A stretch of DNA of 14,744 nt, from positions 1 to 14,744 of the forward strand of contig JBDTCD010000063.1 of NCBI GenBank assembly GCA_039923755.1, given 5' to 3'. This document shows positions 1 through 7,112 of the stretch, one piece after another. A model generated the notes under the pieces. It did not search any database and was not told the origin of the DNA. It saw only the letters and a list, made by a program, of their open reading frames with translations. A program made the translations under genes and the position numbers. The DNA is from Terrimesophilobacter sp039923755 (GTDB lineage: Bacteria > Actinomycetota > Actinomycetes > Actinomycetales > Microbacteriaceae). Position 1 is the stretch's first letter. Each line of letters starts with the position of its first letter.

Positions 1-2012
1 CCGAGTGCATCCATTCCTGTCATCACGAGTCCGTCGATTTCATCGAAGATCGCCTCATAATGATGCGGATTCTTGAGCCAGCCTGCGTGCACTCGACCCA
101 CAGTGTCTGCAGTCAGCGAGCGCACTCCCGTCAATCCCACGACGACGGGGATCGACACGGGTGCGTTGATGTCCTGGATCTCGTTTCCGGCATCCCCTCG
201 GCGGAAGAGGATCATCTTGCCGAAAGTGGCCACCGTGTTGTCGATCCCGGAGGGGGTGCCGTGCACGAGTTGCTCGCACTCGAACGCCAGCTGGGAGATT
301 TCCTCATCCGGGACGGTCAGGTGGAAGTGGTGAACCATCGCGCGGATGACGGAAACGGCAAGTGCCGCGGAAGCACCGAGACCACTTGCTCGCGGAAGTT
401 CGGGGACAACGTCGACGTGGACGGGCAGGTCGCCAACTCCGAGGCGCTCCGCGATGAGCCGTGCCACCCTCTCGGCCAGCCGGGCACCGGCAGGATTATG
501 GGCGGCTGGATCCGAATCCCAGCCCGAGATTTGTAGTTCGCTTGAGGCGGCACGGCCGGTCACTTCGGCACGAATCACGAGACTGAGTGGTGCCGCGATG
601 GCGTGACGGCCATACACCACCGAGTGCTCGCCAAGAAGGATGATCTTTCCGTAGCCAACGTTCTGCGCGGGATCGGCGCTGGCAGGGCCAATCGGGGCGA
701 TGTCGATGGTTCCTGTGGGCGTCGCGCCGCCCTTCAGTGCCTCAATAATCTTCTGCGCCTTCCATACTTTGATGTCGCCGCTGGCGACAAGCCAGTCGAC
801 GACCTCGTCGAACTGTTCTTCGCTCGCGCCTGCGGCGACCGCCACGCTTCGGGCATGCAGTCGCATGTGGCCCGGTTGGATGCCTTCGGTCGACAGCGCC
901 TTCAACGCCGCCAGGTTTTGGGCAAGGCCTACGGCTGCCATGATCTCTGCGAGTTCGCGCGCGGACCTGGTGCCGAGAATGTCGTACGCGATCCGGATGA
1001 CGGGGTTCGACTGCACCTGGCCTCCGACTGTACCCACCTTGAGCGGAAGCTCGATCTCACCGACGAGATTACCGTCGCCATCTGTGCTCCAGCGCGTCAA
1101 CGGCCGGTAGATTCCTGTCATTGCCGCATATGCATGGGCGGCAGCCTCAATTGCGCGCCAGTCGTTGCCGGTGGCTATGGCGACGGCGTCGATCCCGTTC
1201 ATGACCCCCTTGTTGTGAGTTGTTGCCCTGTACACGTCGAGTTCGGCAAACTCCCCCGCCAGGACGATCCCGTCACGAACCTGCTCCCCCGAGAAGTGCT
1301 CGGTCGCAAGCAGGTGTGGCGGGATCACGGCGCGAGCCCGCACCATTGCCCGGTCGGTGAGGTTGGAGAGGATGCGCAGGAATACCCGCCCGGTGCTTAA
1401 CTCCTCGAGCAGCGGTCCGACCGCTTCGCACATGGTGTTGACGAGGTTGGCTCCCATGGCGTCTTTGCTATCGACGACGAGGTGGACGACGAGAAGTTCG
1501 CCATGTGTTGCGGTGTGCCCGCGTTGGTGAACTTCGACGTCGACGGCGCCGCCGCCCCGCGCGACCATATTCGGGTGCGTGGCGTTGGCGATGTCGAGGA
1601 TACGCTGCCGACCATCGAGGATGCGCCGTGCAGCAGCATCCGGATCGGCGACATCCAGAATCTGCACCTGGCCGATGAGGAGCGGTTCGTCGGCAAAGCT
1701 CGTGAAACCACCGCAGTTGCGAACGATGAGCGCGGCTGAACTCACCGCGGCGATGATGGAGGGCTCCTCCACCACCATGGGAACGAGGTGATCACGACCG
1801 TTGATATGGAAATTCAGGCCGAGTCCCATGGGCATGGAGAAGACGCCCACGACGTTCTCCGTGAGGCGGTCAGCCTTCATGGCGGTGAGGATGTAGGAGC
1901 CGGTGCTGAGCGATTCGTAATTCTCGGCGCTGAGGATGCCGCGGTCGCGCAGTTCGCGGAGCCGTTCCTCGACGCTTAACTGGTAGAAGCGGGGGATACG
2001 CGAGTCGGTCAT
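1..2012 (-). CDS. HMG-CoA reductase (class II) - mevalonate kinase fusion protein, 3' end beyond window
   Basis: One uninterrupted frame of 670 codons runs from ATG 2012 off the left edge. Residues 1-428 are a class II HMG-CoA reductase: ENVVG near 41, EEPS with Glu83, RGGG, DAMGAN, RATTHNKG with Lys268, GND with Asp284, and GHMRLH with His382. These match the catalytic Glu, Lys, Asp and His of the Pseudomonas mevalonii enzyme almost number for number. A linker of about 20 residues (429-451) follows. A GHMP kinase of the mevalonate kinase type then begins: GYGKIILLGEHSVVYG from 453, GLGASAA at 544-550, and HGTPSGID at 584-591 with a probable catalytic Asp591. The third GHMP motif lies outside the window. 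There is no ATG, GTG or TTG in frame between codon 390 (a GTG inside the reductase core) and the kinase start, so the kinase cannot easily be made separately. The expected protein is cytosolic, about 750 residues, making mevalonate and phosphorylating it. The start has GGAGGG 7 nt upstream and overlaps the phosphomevalonate kinase stop as ATGA. Confidence 0.93.
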   Translation of the reverse strand, partial: MTDSRIPRFYQLSVEERLRELRDRGILSAENYESLSTGSYILTAMKADRLTENVVGVFSMPMGLGLNFHINGRDHLVPMVVEEPSIIAAVSSAALIVRNCGGFTSFADEPLLIGQVQILDVADPDAAARRILDGRQRILDIANATHPNMVARGGGAVDVEVHQRGHTATHGELLVVHLVVDSKDAMGANLVNTMCEAVGPLLEELSTGRVFLRILSNLTDRAMVRARAVIPPHLLATEHFSGEQVRDGIVLAGEFAELDVYRATTHNKGVMNGIDAVAIATGNDWRAIEAAAHAYAAMTGIYRPLTRWSTDGDGNLVGEIELPLKVGTVGGQVQSNPVIRIAYDILGTRSARELAEIMAAVGLAQNLAALKALSTEGIQPGHMRLHARSVAVAAGASEEQFDEVVDWLVASGDIKVWKAQKIIEALKGGATPTGTIDIAPIGPASADPAQNVGYGKIILLGEHSVVYGRHAIAAPLSLVIRAEVTGRAASSELQISGWDSDPAAHNPAGARLAERVARLIAERLGVGDLPVHVDVVPELPRASGLGASAALAVSVIRAMVHHFHLTVPDEEISQLAFECEQLVHGTPSGIDNTVATFGKMILFRRGDAGNEIQDINAPVSIPVVVGLTGVRSLTADTVGRVHAGWLKNPHHYEAIFDEIDGLVMTGMDAL

Positions 2013-3046
2013 GAGCTTTCCCTCCGCACCCCGTCACGGCTGAAAGGAACGGGGATCACGGTTGCTCCGGCTTCGGTGAAGACGGACTGGAGTTGGTCCG
2101 TGGACTCAAGCTTGGCAAAGACCAGTCCAAGGTCGCCACCTCCTGCGCCACTCGTCTTGAAAACTCCTCCGGATCCGGCGGCGAGTAGACGCAGGGCCCG
2201 ATGTCTCTCGGTCACGATTCCCGCTCCGGCGTGAGCATCAAACGCCTCGATGCCGAGGAAGTACTCGTCGGCCAGAGCGAGGAAGGTGTCGGTGTCGGCG
2301 AGTGCCTTGTCGATGCTTTCGGCAAGGGAGCAGAGGCGGGAAAGGTCGCGCAAGTAGCCCTCATGATCGCGCGCCCCGTAGTCAGCAACGCGTGCCACAA
2401 GATCGACCGTGCTGCTGCCGGTGCCCGTCACCACGGCGAAGAGGGCAAGATCATGTGGCCAGCTCACTCTGTGGGGTTCGGAGCCCTGGCGAAAAAGGAT
2501 GTGCCCGCCGTGGACGGTGGTGGCAATGTCGGCACCGCTGCCTTTGCCCCCCTGCGCCGCCGAGTGGGCTCTCGCAGCCCGGGCAAAAAGTTCCGCCGGC
2601 GTGAGCTGGACGCCCCTGCTTGCAGCGAAGGCAGCGGTGAGGGCCACGGCGACGGCGGCGCTGGAGCCAAGACCGAGCTTGTCGCCGTGGTGAAGAAATT
2701 GGGAGCTTTCGATATCGATGTTTAGCCCGCCGGTGGAGGGAGCGAGCTCATCGACTTCTCGCCGCACGCTGTCGACGAGGGTGAGTCGATGGTGAAGGCA
2801 GTTGTCGAGCCCATCAGGAAGCCCACCGTGCTCACCGAGGGCGAGTTTGTCCACGCCGAGCTCTGGAGCGGTGAGGCTCCACCCTGAATCCGACTCGGTG
2901 AGTACGACAGATACCCTTCGGTCAACCGCCATGAGGAGTGCAGGGGCTCCGGCCAGAACCGCGTACTCGCCGAGGAGATGGAGCTTGCCGGGTGCGGAGA
3001 CGGACACGGTACGTGGGGTGCCTTCTGTCCCGGTGCCGTCTGGCAT
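2009..3046 (-). CDS. Phosphomevalonate kinase (GHMP family)
   Basis: This enzyme phosphorylates 5-phosphomevalonate to 5-diphosphomevalonate in the lower mevalonate pathway. The 345-residue product shows the three GHMP motifs in order: APGKLHLLGEYAVLAG at 18-33, KLGLGSSAA at 123-131 and SGAGGGD at 299-305. The segment AQGGKGSGADIA at 164-175 is typical of the ERG8/MvaK2-type phosphomevalonate kinases and separates it from mevalonate kinase. I chose ATG 3046 because a GAGG-type ribosome site lies about 9 nt upstream and homology begins soon after. A GTG at 3061 would overlap the upstream decarboxylase stop by 4 nt (GTGA) and is possible; longer N-termini look non-homologous. The gene sits between the decarboxylase and the reductase-kinase fusion, and its stop overlaps the fusion's start as ATGA, so all three are probably translated from one mRNA. 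Confidence 0.9.
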   Translation of the reverse strand: MPDGTGTEGTPRTVSVSAPGKLHLLGEYAVLAGAPALLMAVDRRVSVVLTESDSGWSLTAPELGVDKLALGEHGGLPDGLDNCLHHRLTLVDSVRREVDELAPSTGGLNIDIESSQFLHHGDKLGLGSSAAVAVALTAAFAASRGVQLTPAELFARAARAHSAAQGGKGSGADIATTVHGGHILFRQGSEPHRVSWPHDLALFAVVTGTGSSTVDLVARVADYGARDHEGYLRDLSRLCSLAESIDKALADTDTFLALADEYFLGIEAFDAHAGAGIVTERHRALRLLAAGSGGVFKTSGAGGGDLGLVFAKLESTDQLQSVFTEAGATVIPVPFSRDGVRRESS

Positions 3047-3057
3047 GGTCACGGCCC

Positions 3058-4071
3058 TCACGATACTTCCAGCAGGTGCGCTGCCGGTCCAAGCCCGCTC
3101 GTGCGCGTCTCGTGCACTCCGGACACCGCGGCGAGCGCCGTCGCCACATCCGCAGCATCCTCTGGGCGGCACAGTGCCTTCACCTGGGGTCCTGCGTCGA
3201 TAGTGAAGTACACCGGAACACCTCCGCCGCGAAGTTCACGGACGGTGTGGATGGCGGCTATCGTCGCTGCGTTCCAATAGATGAGGGCTGGCGTCGTGGT
3301 CAGCATGAGCGAATGGAGAGCAAGGCAGCTGTGCTCGCTCAACTCGCCAACTGTATCGAAATCCTGCGCGAGGATCGCGGAGCGCATCCGGCCGAGCGTG
3401 TCCGCGGAGGACTCGACCCATGCTGTGTAGAACGGCGATGTTGCACTCGTGGCGGACATCCCCACAGTGGAGGACACCGCTTTCTGGCCCGCATCGGTGA
3501 TCGCAACGACCACGGAGAGCGGCCACGTCTCCCGGCGGAGCAAGGGTTCAGCGTAGGAGTCGCTGCCATCCGCTGCCGTCCCAGCGTGAAGTTCCGCGTA
3601 TCCGCCGAAGAGGGACCTGGCAGCGGATGCCGACCCGCGCCGAGCGAGGATCGACAACTCGCGAGGGGAGGCTTCGAGACCCGCCGCCGCGCTCGCTGCG
3701 ACGACGAGCGCCGCGAATCCGGACGCCGACGAGGCCAGGCCGGCTCCCGTCGGGAAATTGTTTGCCGACGTCACCGTGGCCTTGAAGTCGATGCCAGCGC
3801 GTGCACGCACGAGGTCAAGAACGGCACTCACCCGGCCAGCGGAGGGCTGACCCTGTGGCTGCGCCGAATCGTTCAGCCACACCTCGTCGTGCTCGAGCCG
3901 AGGAGTGAAGCCAACGGTGGTGTCGGTGTGCAGGCCGTCCAGCGTGATCGAGATTGATCCCACCGCGGGAATGTTGAGGGCAGCATTGCGCTTGCCCCAA
4001 TACTTCGCGAGGGCGATGTTGCTGTGGGCACGAGCCGACGCCGCGAGGTCACCGCCGTTGGTGGATTCCAC
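3058..4071 (-). CDS. mvaD: Diphosphomevalonate decarboxylase
   Basis: This enzyme makes isopentenyl diphosphate from diphosphomevalonate with ATP, the last step of the classical mevalonate pathway. The 337-residue protein starts at GTG 4071 with GGAG 7 nt upstream. The family's N-terminal signature SNIALAKYWGK lies at 17-27, followed by a P-x3-SISITL stretch at 35-44. The ATP-binding loop NNFPTGAGLASSASG is at 104-118, followed by a SARSLFGGYAE-like segment and an IDAGPQVK motif in the C-terminal third, which carries the region of the conserved Asp. Length is normal for the family (about 320-340). It is the first gene of the leftward mevalonate operon, and phosphomevalonate kinase follows with at most 11 nt between them. 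Because it makes the diphosphate product directly, the cluster follows the classical rather than the archaeal or haloarchaeal route. Confidence 0.94.
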   Translation of the reverse strand: MESTNGGDLAASARAHSNIALAKYWGKRNAALNIPAVGSISITLDGLHTDTTVGFTPRLEHDEVWLNDSAQPQGQPSAGRVSAVLDLVRARAGIDFKATVTSANNFPTGAGLASSASGFAALVVAASAAAGLEASPRELSILARRGSASAARSLFGGYAELHAGTAADGSDSYAEPLLRRETWPLSVVVAITDAGQKAVSSTVGMSATSATSPFYTAWVESSADTLGRMRSAILAQDFDTVGELSEHSCLALHSLMLTTTPALIYWNAATIAAIHTVRELRGGGVPVYFTIDAGPQVKALCRPEDAADVATALAAVSGVHETRTSGLGPAAHLLEVS

Positions 4072-4165
4072 AGTGGTGCTCCGATCGTGTTGGAAACATT
4101 TTAGCGTTTCCGCCGGTTGCTAAAGTCGGTACTGTGCCCGAGCGGGCCCGAACGTAAGGAACTGC
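4072..4165. promoter_or_regulatory. Divergent promoter region of the two mevalonate operons
   Basis: This 94-bp gap separates mvaD (leftward) and mvaS (rightward) and must hold both promoters. A leftward -10-like TAAAAT occupies 4103-4098 and a rightward -10-like TAAAGT occupies 4121-4126. Each is preceded by GC, giving GCTAAAAT and GCTAAAGT on opposite strands. The spacing is such that each box lies about where the -35 of the other would be. No convincing TTGACA is present for either. The assignment is by pattern only. Confidence 0.5.
4092..4111. promoter_or_regulatory. Palindrome GGAAAC-N8-GTTTCC, candidate operator
   Basis: Two perfect 6-bp half-sites are separated by 8 bp within the divergent mevalonate promoter region. 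The centre overlaps the leftward -10-like box at 4098-4103 and lies upstream of the rightward -10-like box. A dimeric regulator bound here could block mvaD transcription and influence mvaS. No regulator gene is visible in the window. A chance 6+6 palindrome in 94 bp is not excluded. Confidence 0.35.
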
Positions 4166-5632
4166 GTGCTCCCTGGAATCAGTGGACTTTCCCTGTACCT
4201 GCCTCCCTATCGAGTGCACCTCCAGGATTGGTGCACCTGGAACGACGAATCGTGGGAGAAGACGCGAAGCGTCGTCGGCCGCAGCTTTAGAATGCGCGGA
4301 CCGGCGCAGAGTGTGTACACGCTCGCTGCGACCGCGGTACTTCGCCTCATCGAGGATTACAACATCGATCCCGCGCGCATCGGGATGCTGGCGTTGGGCA
4401 CGGAGTCCAGCAGCGACAACTCTGCGGGCGCGATCATCATCAAGGGGATGGTCAACGACGCGCTCGCCGCGAAAGGGATGGTGCTTCTCGCCCGCGATTG
4501 TGAAGTTCCCGAGTTCAAGCACGCTTGTCTGGCGGGTGTCTATGGATTGAAGGCGGCATTGCGTTACCTCTCGTCGGATGGCGCCGGCAGACAGGCAATC
4601 GTCGTCTCCGCAGACATCGCCGAGTATGCACTCGGCAGCACAGGCGAGCCGACGCAGGGGGCGGGCGCCGTCGCCATGCTCGTCGAGAGTGAAGCTCAGC
4701 TGCTCGAAGTCGACCTTGCCGCTGGCGGCAGCGACTCCGACTATCGCACGGTGGACTTCCGCAAACCCTTCGCTCGCTTCCGTCAGGCTCCACGCGACGA
4801 CGGTCAGATGCAGGATCTCCCCGTCTTCAACGGCCGGTACTCGACAAGTTGCTACATCGACGCAACCCACCACGCGATGATGGCGATGCTTGCCAAGCGC
4901 CCCGGCCGGCCCGTTGACTATTTCACCGACGTAGACCGTGTCTTCATGCATCGCCCGTACAACCAGATGCCGACGACCGGCTGGGTGATGGCATATCTCT
5001 TCGCGCTGTCGGCGGATGAGCAGGGCCGCCAACAGCTTTGGGAATATTGCGCCGCTGCCGGGATCGATGGCGCAGCGCTGCTGACGGAACTCGACACAGC
5101 GTCCCCGTTCGATGATGCGATAGTGACCGGGAAAAGTGATGGCGACGTGTTCCCGCTCTCGCGCAAACTCCGTCAGCACGTGCGGGGGCTGGACTTGTGG
5201 CGCTCGCTCGTCGTCGACAAGCTGAGCCTCGGCGCGGATGCCATGCGCGATCTTGGCAACCTTTACTCAGCAGCGCTGCCGGCATGGCTGGCATCCGGAC
5301 TCTGCCAGGCCGCGAAAGACGGGCTCGACATTGCGGGCCAACACTGGCTCGCACTCGGCTACGGCAGCGGCGACGCAGCGGAGGCGATCCCCTTGCGTGT
5401 CGTCGAAGGTTGGGAAGAGGCGGCGAGCCGCATCAACTTCGTCGAGGCACTCGGAACTCCTGTCGATCTCACCGAATCTCAATACATCGCGCTCCACGAG
5501 GGGCGCCAGAGCGACCTTATTCCCGTTCCGGCAAGCGGAGGGTTCGTCGTTGAATCCGTGGGTACCGAGGACGGTCCTGACTTCCACAATCTCGGCGTGG
5601 AGTTTTACCGCTACATTCCGACGACCAACTGA
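4166..5632 (+). CDS. mvaS: Hydroxymethylglutaryl-CoA synthase, long form
   Basis: This enzyme condenses acetyl-CoA with acetoacetyl-CoA to give HMG-CoA, the substrate of the reductase encoded in the divergent operon. The protein has 488 residues, whereas many bacterial HMG-CoA synthases have about 390. Catalytic landmarks of the thiolase-fold family are visible: GTESSSDNS with Glu80, EFKHACLAG with the probable nucleophile Cys121, DIAEYALGSTGEPTQGAG at 150-167, and FMHRPY with His262. A GNLYSAA segment and a GYGSGDAAEA loop follow in the C-terminal half. The start is GTG 4166 with AAGGA 5 nt upstream. The N-terminal 45 residues are rich in Trp and unlike the usual bacterial form, so this may be a distinct subfamily. 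It heads the rightward operon and the monooxygenase follows after 20 nt. The reaction is well supported by context and the catalytic triad. Confidence 0.88.
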   Translation: MLPGISGLSLYLPPYRVHLQDWCTWNDESWEKTRSVVGRSFRMRGPAQSVYTLAATAVLRLIEDYNIDPARIGMLALGTESSSDNSAGAIIIKGMVNDALAAKGMVLLARDCEVPEFKHACLAGVYGLKAALRYLSSDGAGRQAIVVSADIAEYALGSTGEPTQGAGAVAMLVESEAQLLEVDLAAGGSDSDYRTVDFRKPFARFRQAPRDDGQMQDLPVFNGRYSTSCYIDATHHAMMAMLAKRPGRPVDYFTDVDRVFMHRPYNQMPTTGWVMAYLFALSADEQGRQQLWEYCAAAGIDGAALLTELDTASPFDDAIVTGKSDGDVFPLSRKLRQHVRGLDLWRSLVVDKLSLGADAMRDLGNLYSAALPAWLASGLCQAAKDGLDIAGQHWLALGYGSGDAAEAIPLRVVEGWEEAASRINFVEALGTPVDLTESQYIALHEGRQSDLIPVPASGGFVVESVGTEDGPDFHNLGVEFYRYIPTTN

Positions 5633-5652
5633 GCACTGGGCAGGGAGCGCAG

Positions 5653-6966
5653 ATGTCGACCGAGATTGCGCCACGCTACGCCCTGATCGGCGCGGGTCCG
5701 TCGGGACTAGCCGGTGCGCGCAATCTGAGCAGGTTCGGCATTGGTTTCGACGGTTTCGAGTCGGCGGCAGGCGTTGGTGGGCTGTGGAATATCGACAGCC
5801 CGCGCAGCACCGTGTACGAATCCGCACATCTCATCTCCAGCCGCACGACGACGCAGTTCACTGAATTTCCGATGCTCGATGGCACCCCGGACTACCCTGG
5901 TCATGCCGACCTGATGCGCTACTTCGAACGGTTCGCCGACGAGTTCGATCTCGCGAAGCATTTCCGTTTCAACACCGAAGTGGTGTCGGTGACCCGGGCA
6001 AACAACACATGGGACGTGAGGTGGCGAGACGCCTACGGCGAGGGAAACGCCAGCTATGACGGCGTCATCCTGGCCAGCGGAACCCTCGCCGAGCCCTCAA
6101 TCCCTGCCTTCAGCGGATCCTTCACCGGCGAAATCCTGCACAGCAGCGCATATAAATCTGCCACGATATTCCGCGGGAAACGCGTGCTCATCATTGGAGC
6201 GGGCAACAGCGGATGCGACATTGCCGTGGACGCTGTGCATCACGCCGTGAGCACCGATCTGAGCGTTCGGCGCGGGTACTATTTCGTGCCGAAGTACCTG
6301 TTCGGGCGCCCGGCCGACACTCTCAACCAGGGCAGGCCGCTGCCAGCCCGACTCAAGCAATGGATCGACTCTCGAGTGCTGAAACTGTTCACCGGCGACC
6401 CGGTTCGTTTCGGTTTTCCAAAACCCGGCTACCGCATCTACGAGTCCCACCCGATCGTGAACACGCTCGTGCTGCAGCACCTTGGGCAGGGCGATCTTCG
6501 CGTTCGACCGGATATCAACCGCTTCGAGGGGAACACGGTACATTTCGCGGACGGCTCGAGTGGCGAATACGACCTGGTTCTGCTTGCGACAGGGTACGTG
6601 CTCGACTACCCGTTCCTCGACCGCCGCCACCTCAACTGGACCGGCATGGCCCCGAAACTCTTCCTCAACATGTTCGCAAGCGACACAGGGCAGTCCACAC
6701 CCAACGGGATCTACGCACTCGGAATGGTGGAAGCCTCCGGCCTCGGCTGGCAGGGCCGCTACGAGCAAGCCGAGCTTTTAGCCAGGTATCTGGCCGCCGA
6801 TCCTGGAGTTCGGCAAAAATTCGACGGTCAGCTTGCGCGCCGATGGCCGGATCTGACCGGCGGATACCATTACCTTGCGCTCGAACGCATGTCGTACTAC
6901 GTCAACAAGGACGCGTACCGACGAGAACTGACGAAGCAGATCCGCCGGCTGGAGGACGCAGCGTGA
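5653..6966 (+). CDS. Flavin-containing monooxygenase (FMO-like, FAD/NADPH)
   Basis: The 437-residue protein is a two-dinucleotide-binding flavoprotein monooxygenase. The FAD-binding GAGPSG is at 13-18, with Glu36 likely contacting ribose, then VGGLW at 41-45. The FMO fingerprint F-x-G-x3-H-S-x2-Y is at 157-167. An NADPH-binding GAGNSG is at 182-187 and an ATGY motif lies near 313. The fingerprint ends in Tyr rather than Trp-Pro/Asp, which argues against a classical Baeyer-Villiger enzyme. GGGAG lies 5 nt before ATG 5653. It lies 20 nt after mvaS and its stop overlaps the next start as GTGA, so it is in the mvaS operon. The substrate is unknown. Oxygenation of an isoprenoid-derived compound is a guess from context, and the standard mevalonate pathway has no such step. 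Confidence 0.88.
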   Translation: MSTEIAPRYALIGAGPSGLAGARNLSRFGIGFDGFESAAGVGGLWNIDSPRSTVYESAHLISSRTTTQFTEFPMLDGTPDYPGHADLMRYFERFADEFDLAKHFRFNTEVVSVTRANNTWDVRWRDAYGEGNASYDGVILASGTLAEPSIPAFSGSFTGEILHSSAYKSATIFRGKRVLIIGAGNSGCDIAVDAVHHAVSTDLSVRRGYYFVPKYLFGRPADTLNQGRPLPARLKQWIDSRVLKLFTGDPVRFGFPKPGYRIYESHPIVNTLVLQHLGQGDLRVRPDINRFEGNTVHFADGSSGEYDLVLLATGYVLDYPFLDRRHLNWTGMAPKLFLNMFASDTGQSTPNGIYALGMVEASGLGWQGRYEQAELLARYLAADPGVRQKFDGQLARRWPDLTGGYHYLALERMSYYVNKDAYRRELTKQIRRLEDAA

Positions 6967-7112
6967 ACATCGACGACGTCGTCCTCAACGTCGATCCGAC
7001 GTCGTTGCGTGCATTTGATATCGTGCTCGCCCTCACCATGTTCTTCGTCGCGCTCGCCACGGTGTGGTCGCGCTGGTCGCTGCGGAACGTGAAAGCTGCG
7101 GTGTCGGCATGA
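6963..7112 (+). CDS. Small single-pass membrane peptide (49 aa), unknown function
   Basis: This is an easily missed gene. It starts at GTG 6963 inside the stop of the monooxygenase (GTGA) and ends inside the start of the epimerase (ATGA at 7109-7112). A strong GGAGG at 6951-6955 lies 7 nt before the start. The 49-residue product has an acidic N-terminus (MNIDDVVLNVD), one hydrophobic helix at about residues 18-35, then a basic tail (SRWSLRNVK). By the positive-inside rule the tail should face the cytoplasm. I do not recognise a family. The double overlap and good ribosome site argue that it is a real gene, perhaps an anchor or partner for one of its neighbours. A longer open frame reading upstream through the monooxygenase in this phase has no homology and is not part of it. 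Confidence 0.72.
   Translation: MNIDDVVLNVDPTSLRAFDIVLALTMFFVALATVWSRWSLRNVKAAVSA

Noticed and set aside
603..1400. Plus-strand open frame (265 codons) opposite the reductase
   Set aside because: It is a mirror of the reductase coding frame in high-GC DNA, with no homology or ribosome site.
3047..3172. Longer N-terminus for phosphomevalonate kinase starting at 3172
   Set aside because: The extra 42 residues overlap the decarboxylase coding end and are Arg/Ala rich without homology. ATG 3046 has a ribosome site and gives a normal N-terminus.
2938..3957. Long plus-strand open frame (339 codons) opposite the decarboxylase and phosphomevalonate kinase
   Set aside because: Its product is Arg-rich and of no recognisable family, while the opposite strand carries clear GHMP enzymes with all motifs.
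4838..5166. Possibility that the HMG-CoA synthase is instead a polyketide-type beta-branching enzyme
   Set aside because: There are no acyl carrier or PKS genes nearby, and the gene is head to head with the rest of the mevalonate pathway. Not excluded on sequence alone.
4049..5179. Long minus-strand open frame (376 codons) opposite mvaS
   Set aside because: It is antisense to a gene with intact catalytic motifs, overlaps the divergent promoter region, and its product has no domain I recognise.
6213..6962. Upstream extension of the small-peptide frame through the monooxygenase gene
   Set aside because: It overlaps a well-supported flavoprotein and reads as a basic nonsense sequence. Only the part from GTG 6963, with its own GGAGG, is retained.
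5653..6966. Baeyer-Villiger monooxygenase
   Set aside because: The fingerprint ends HSSAY rather than the H-x3-W-P/D of Baeyer-Villiger enzymes. It fits the FMO form, though some FMOs also perform such reactions.
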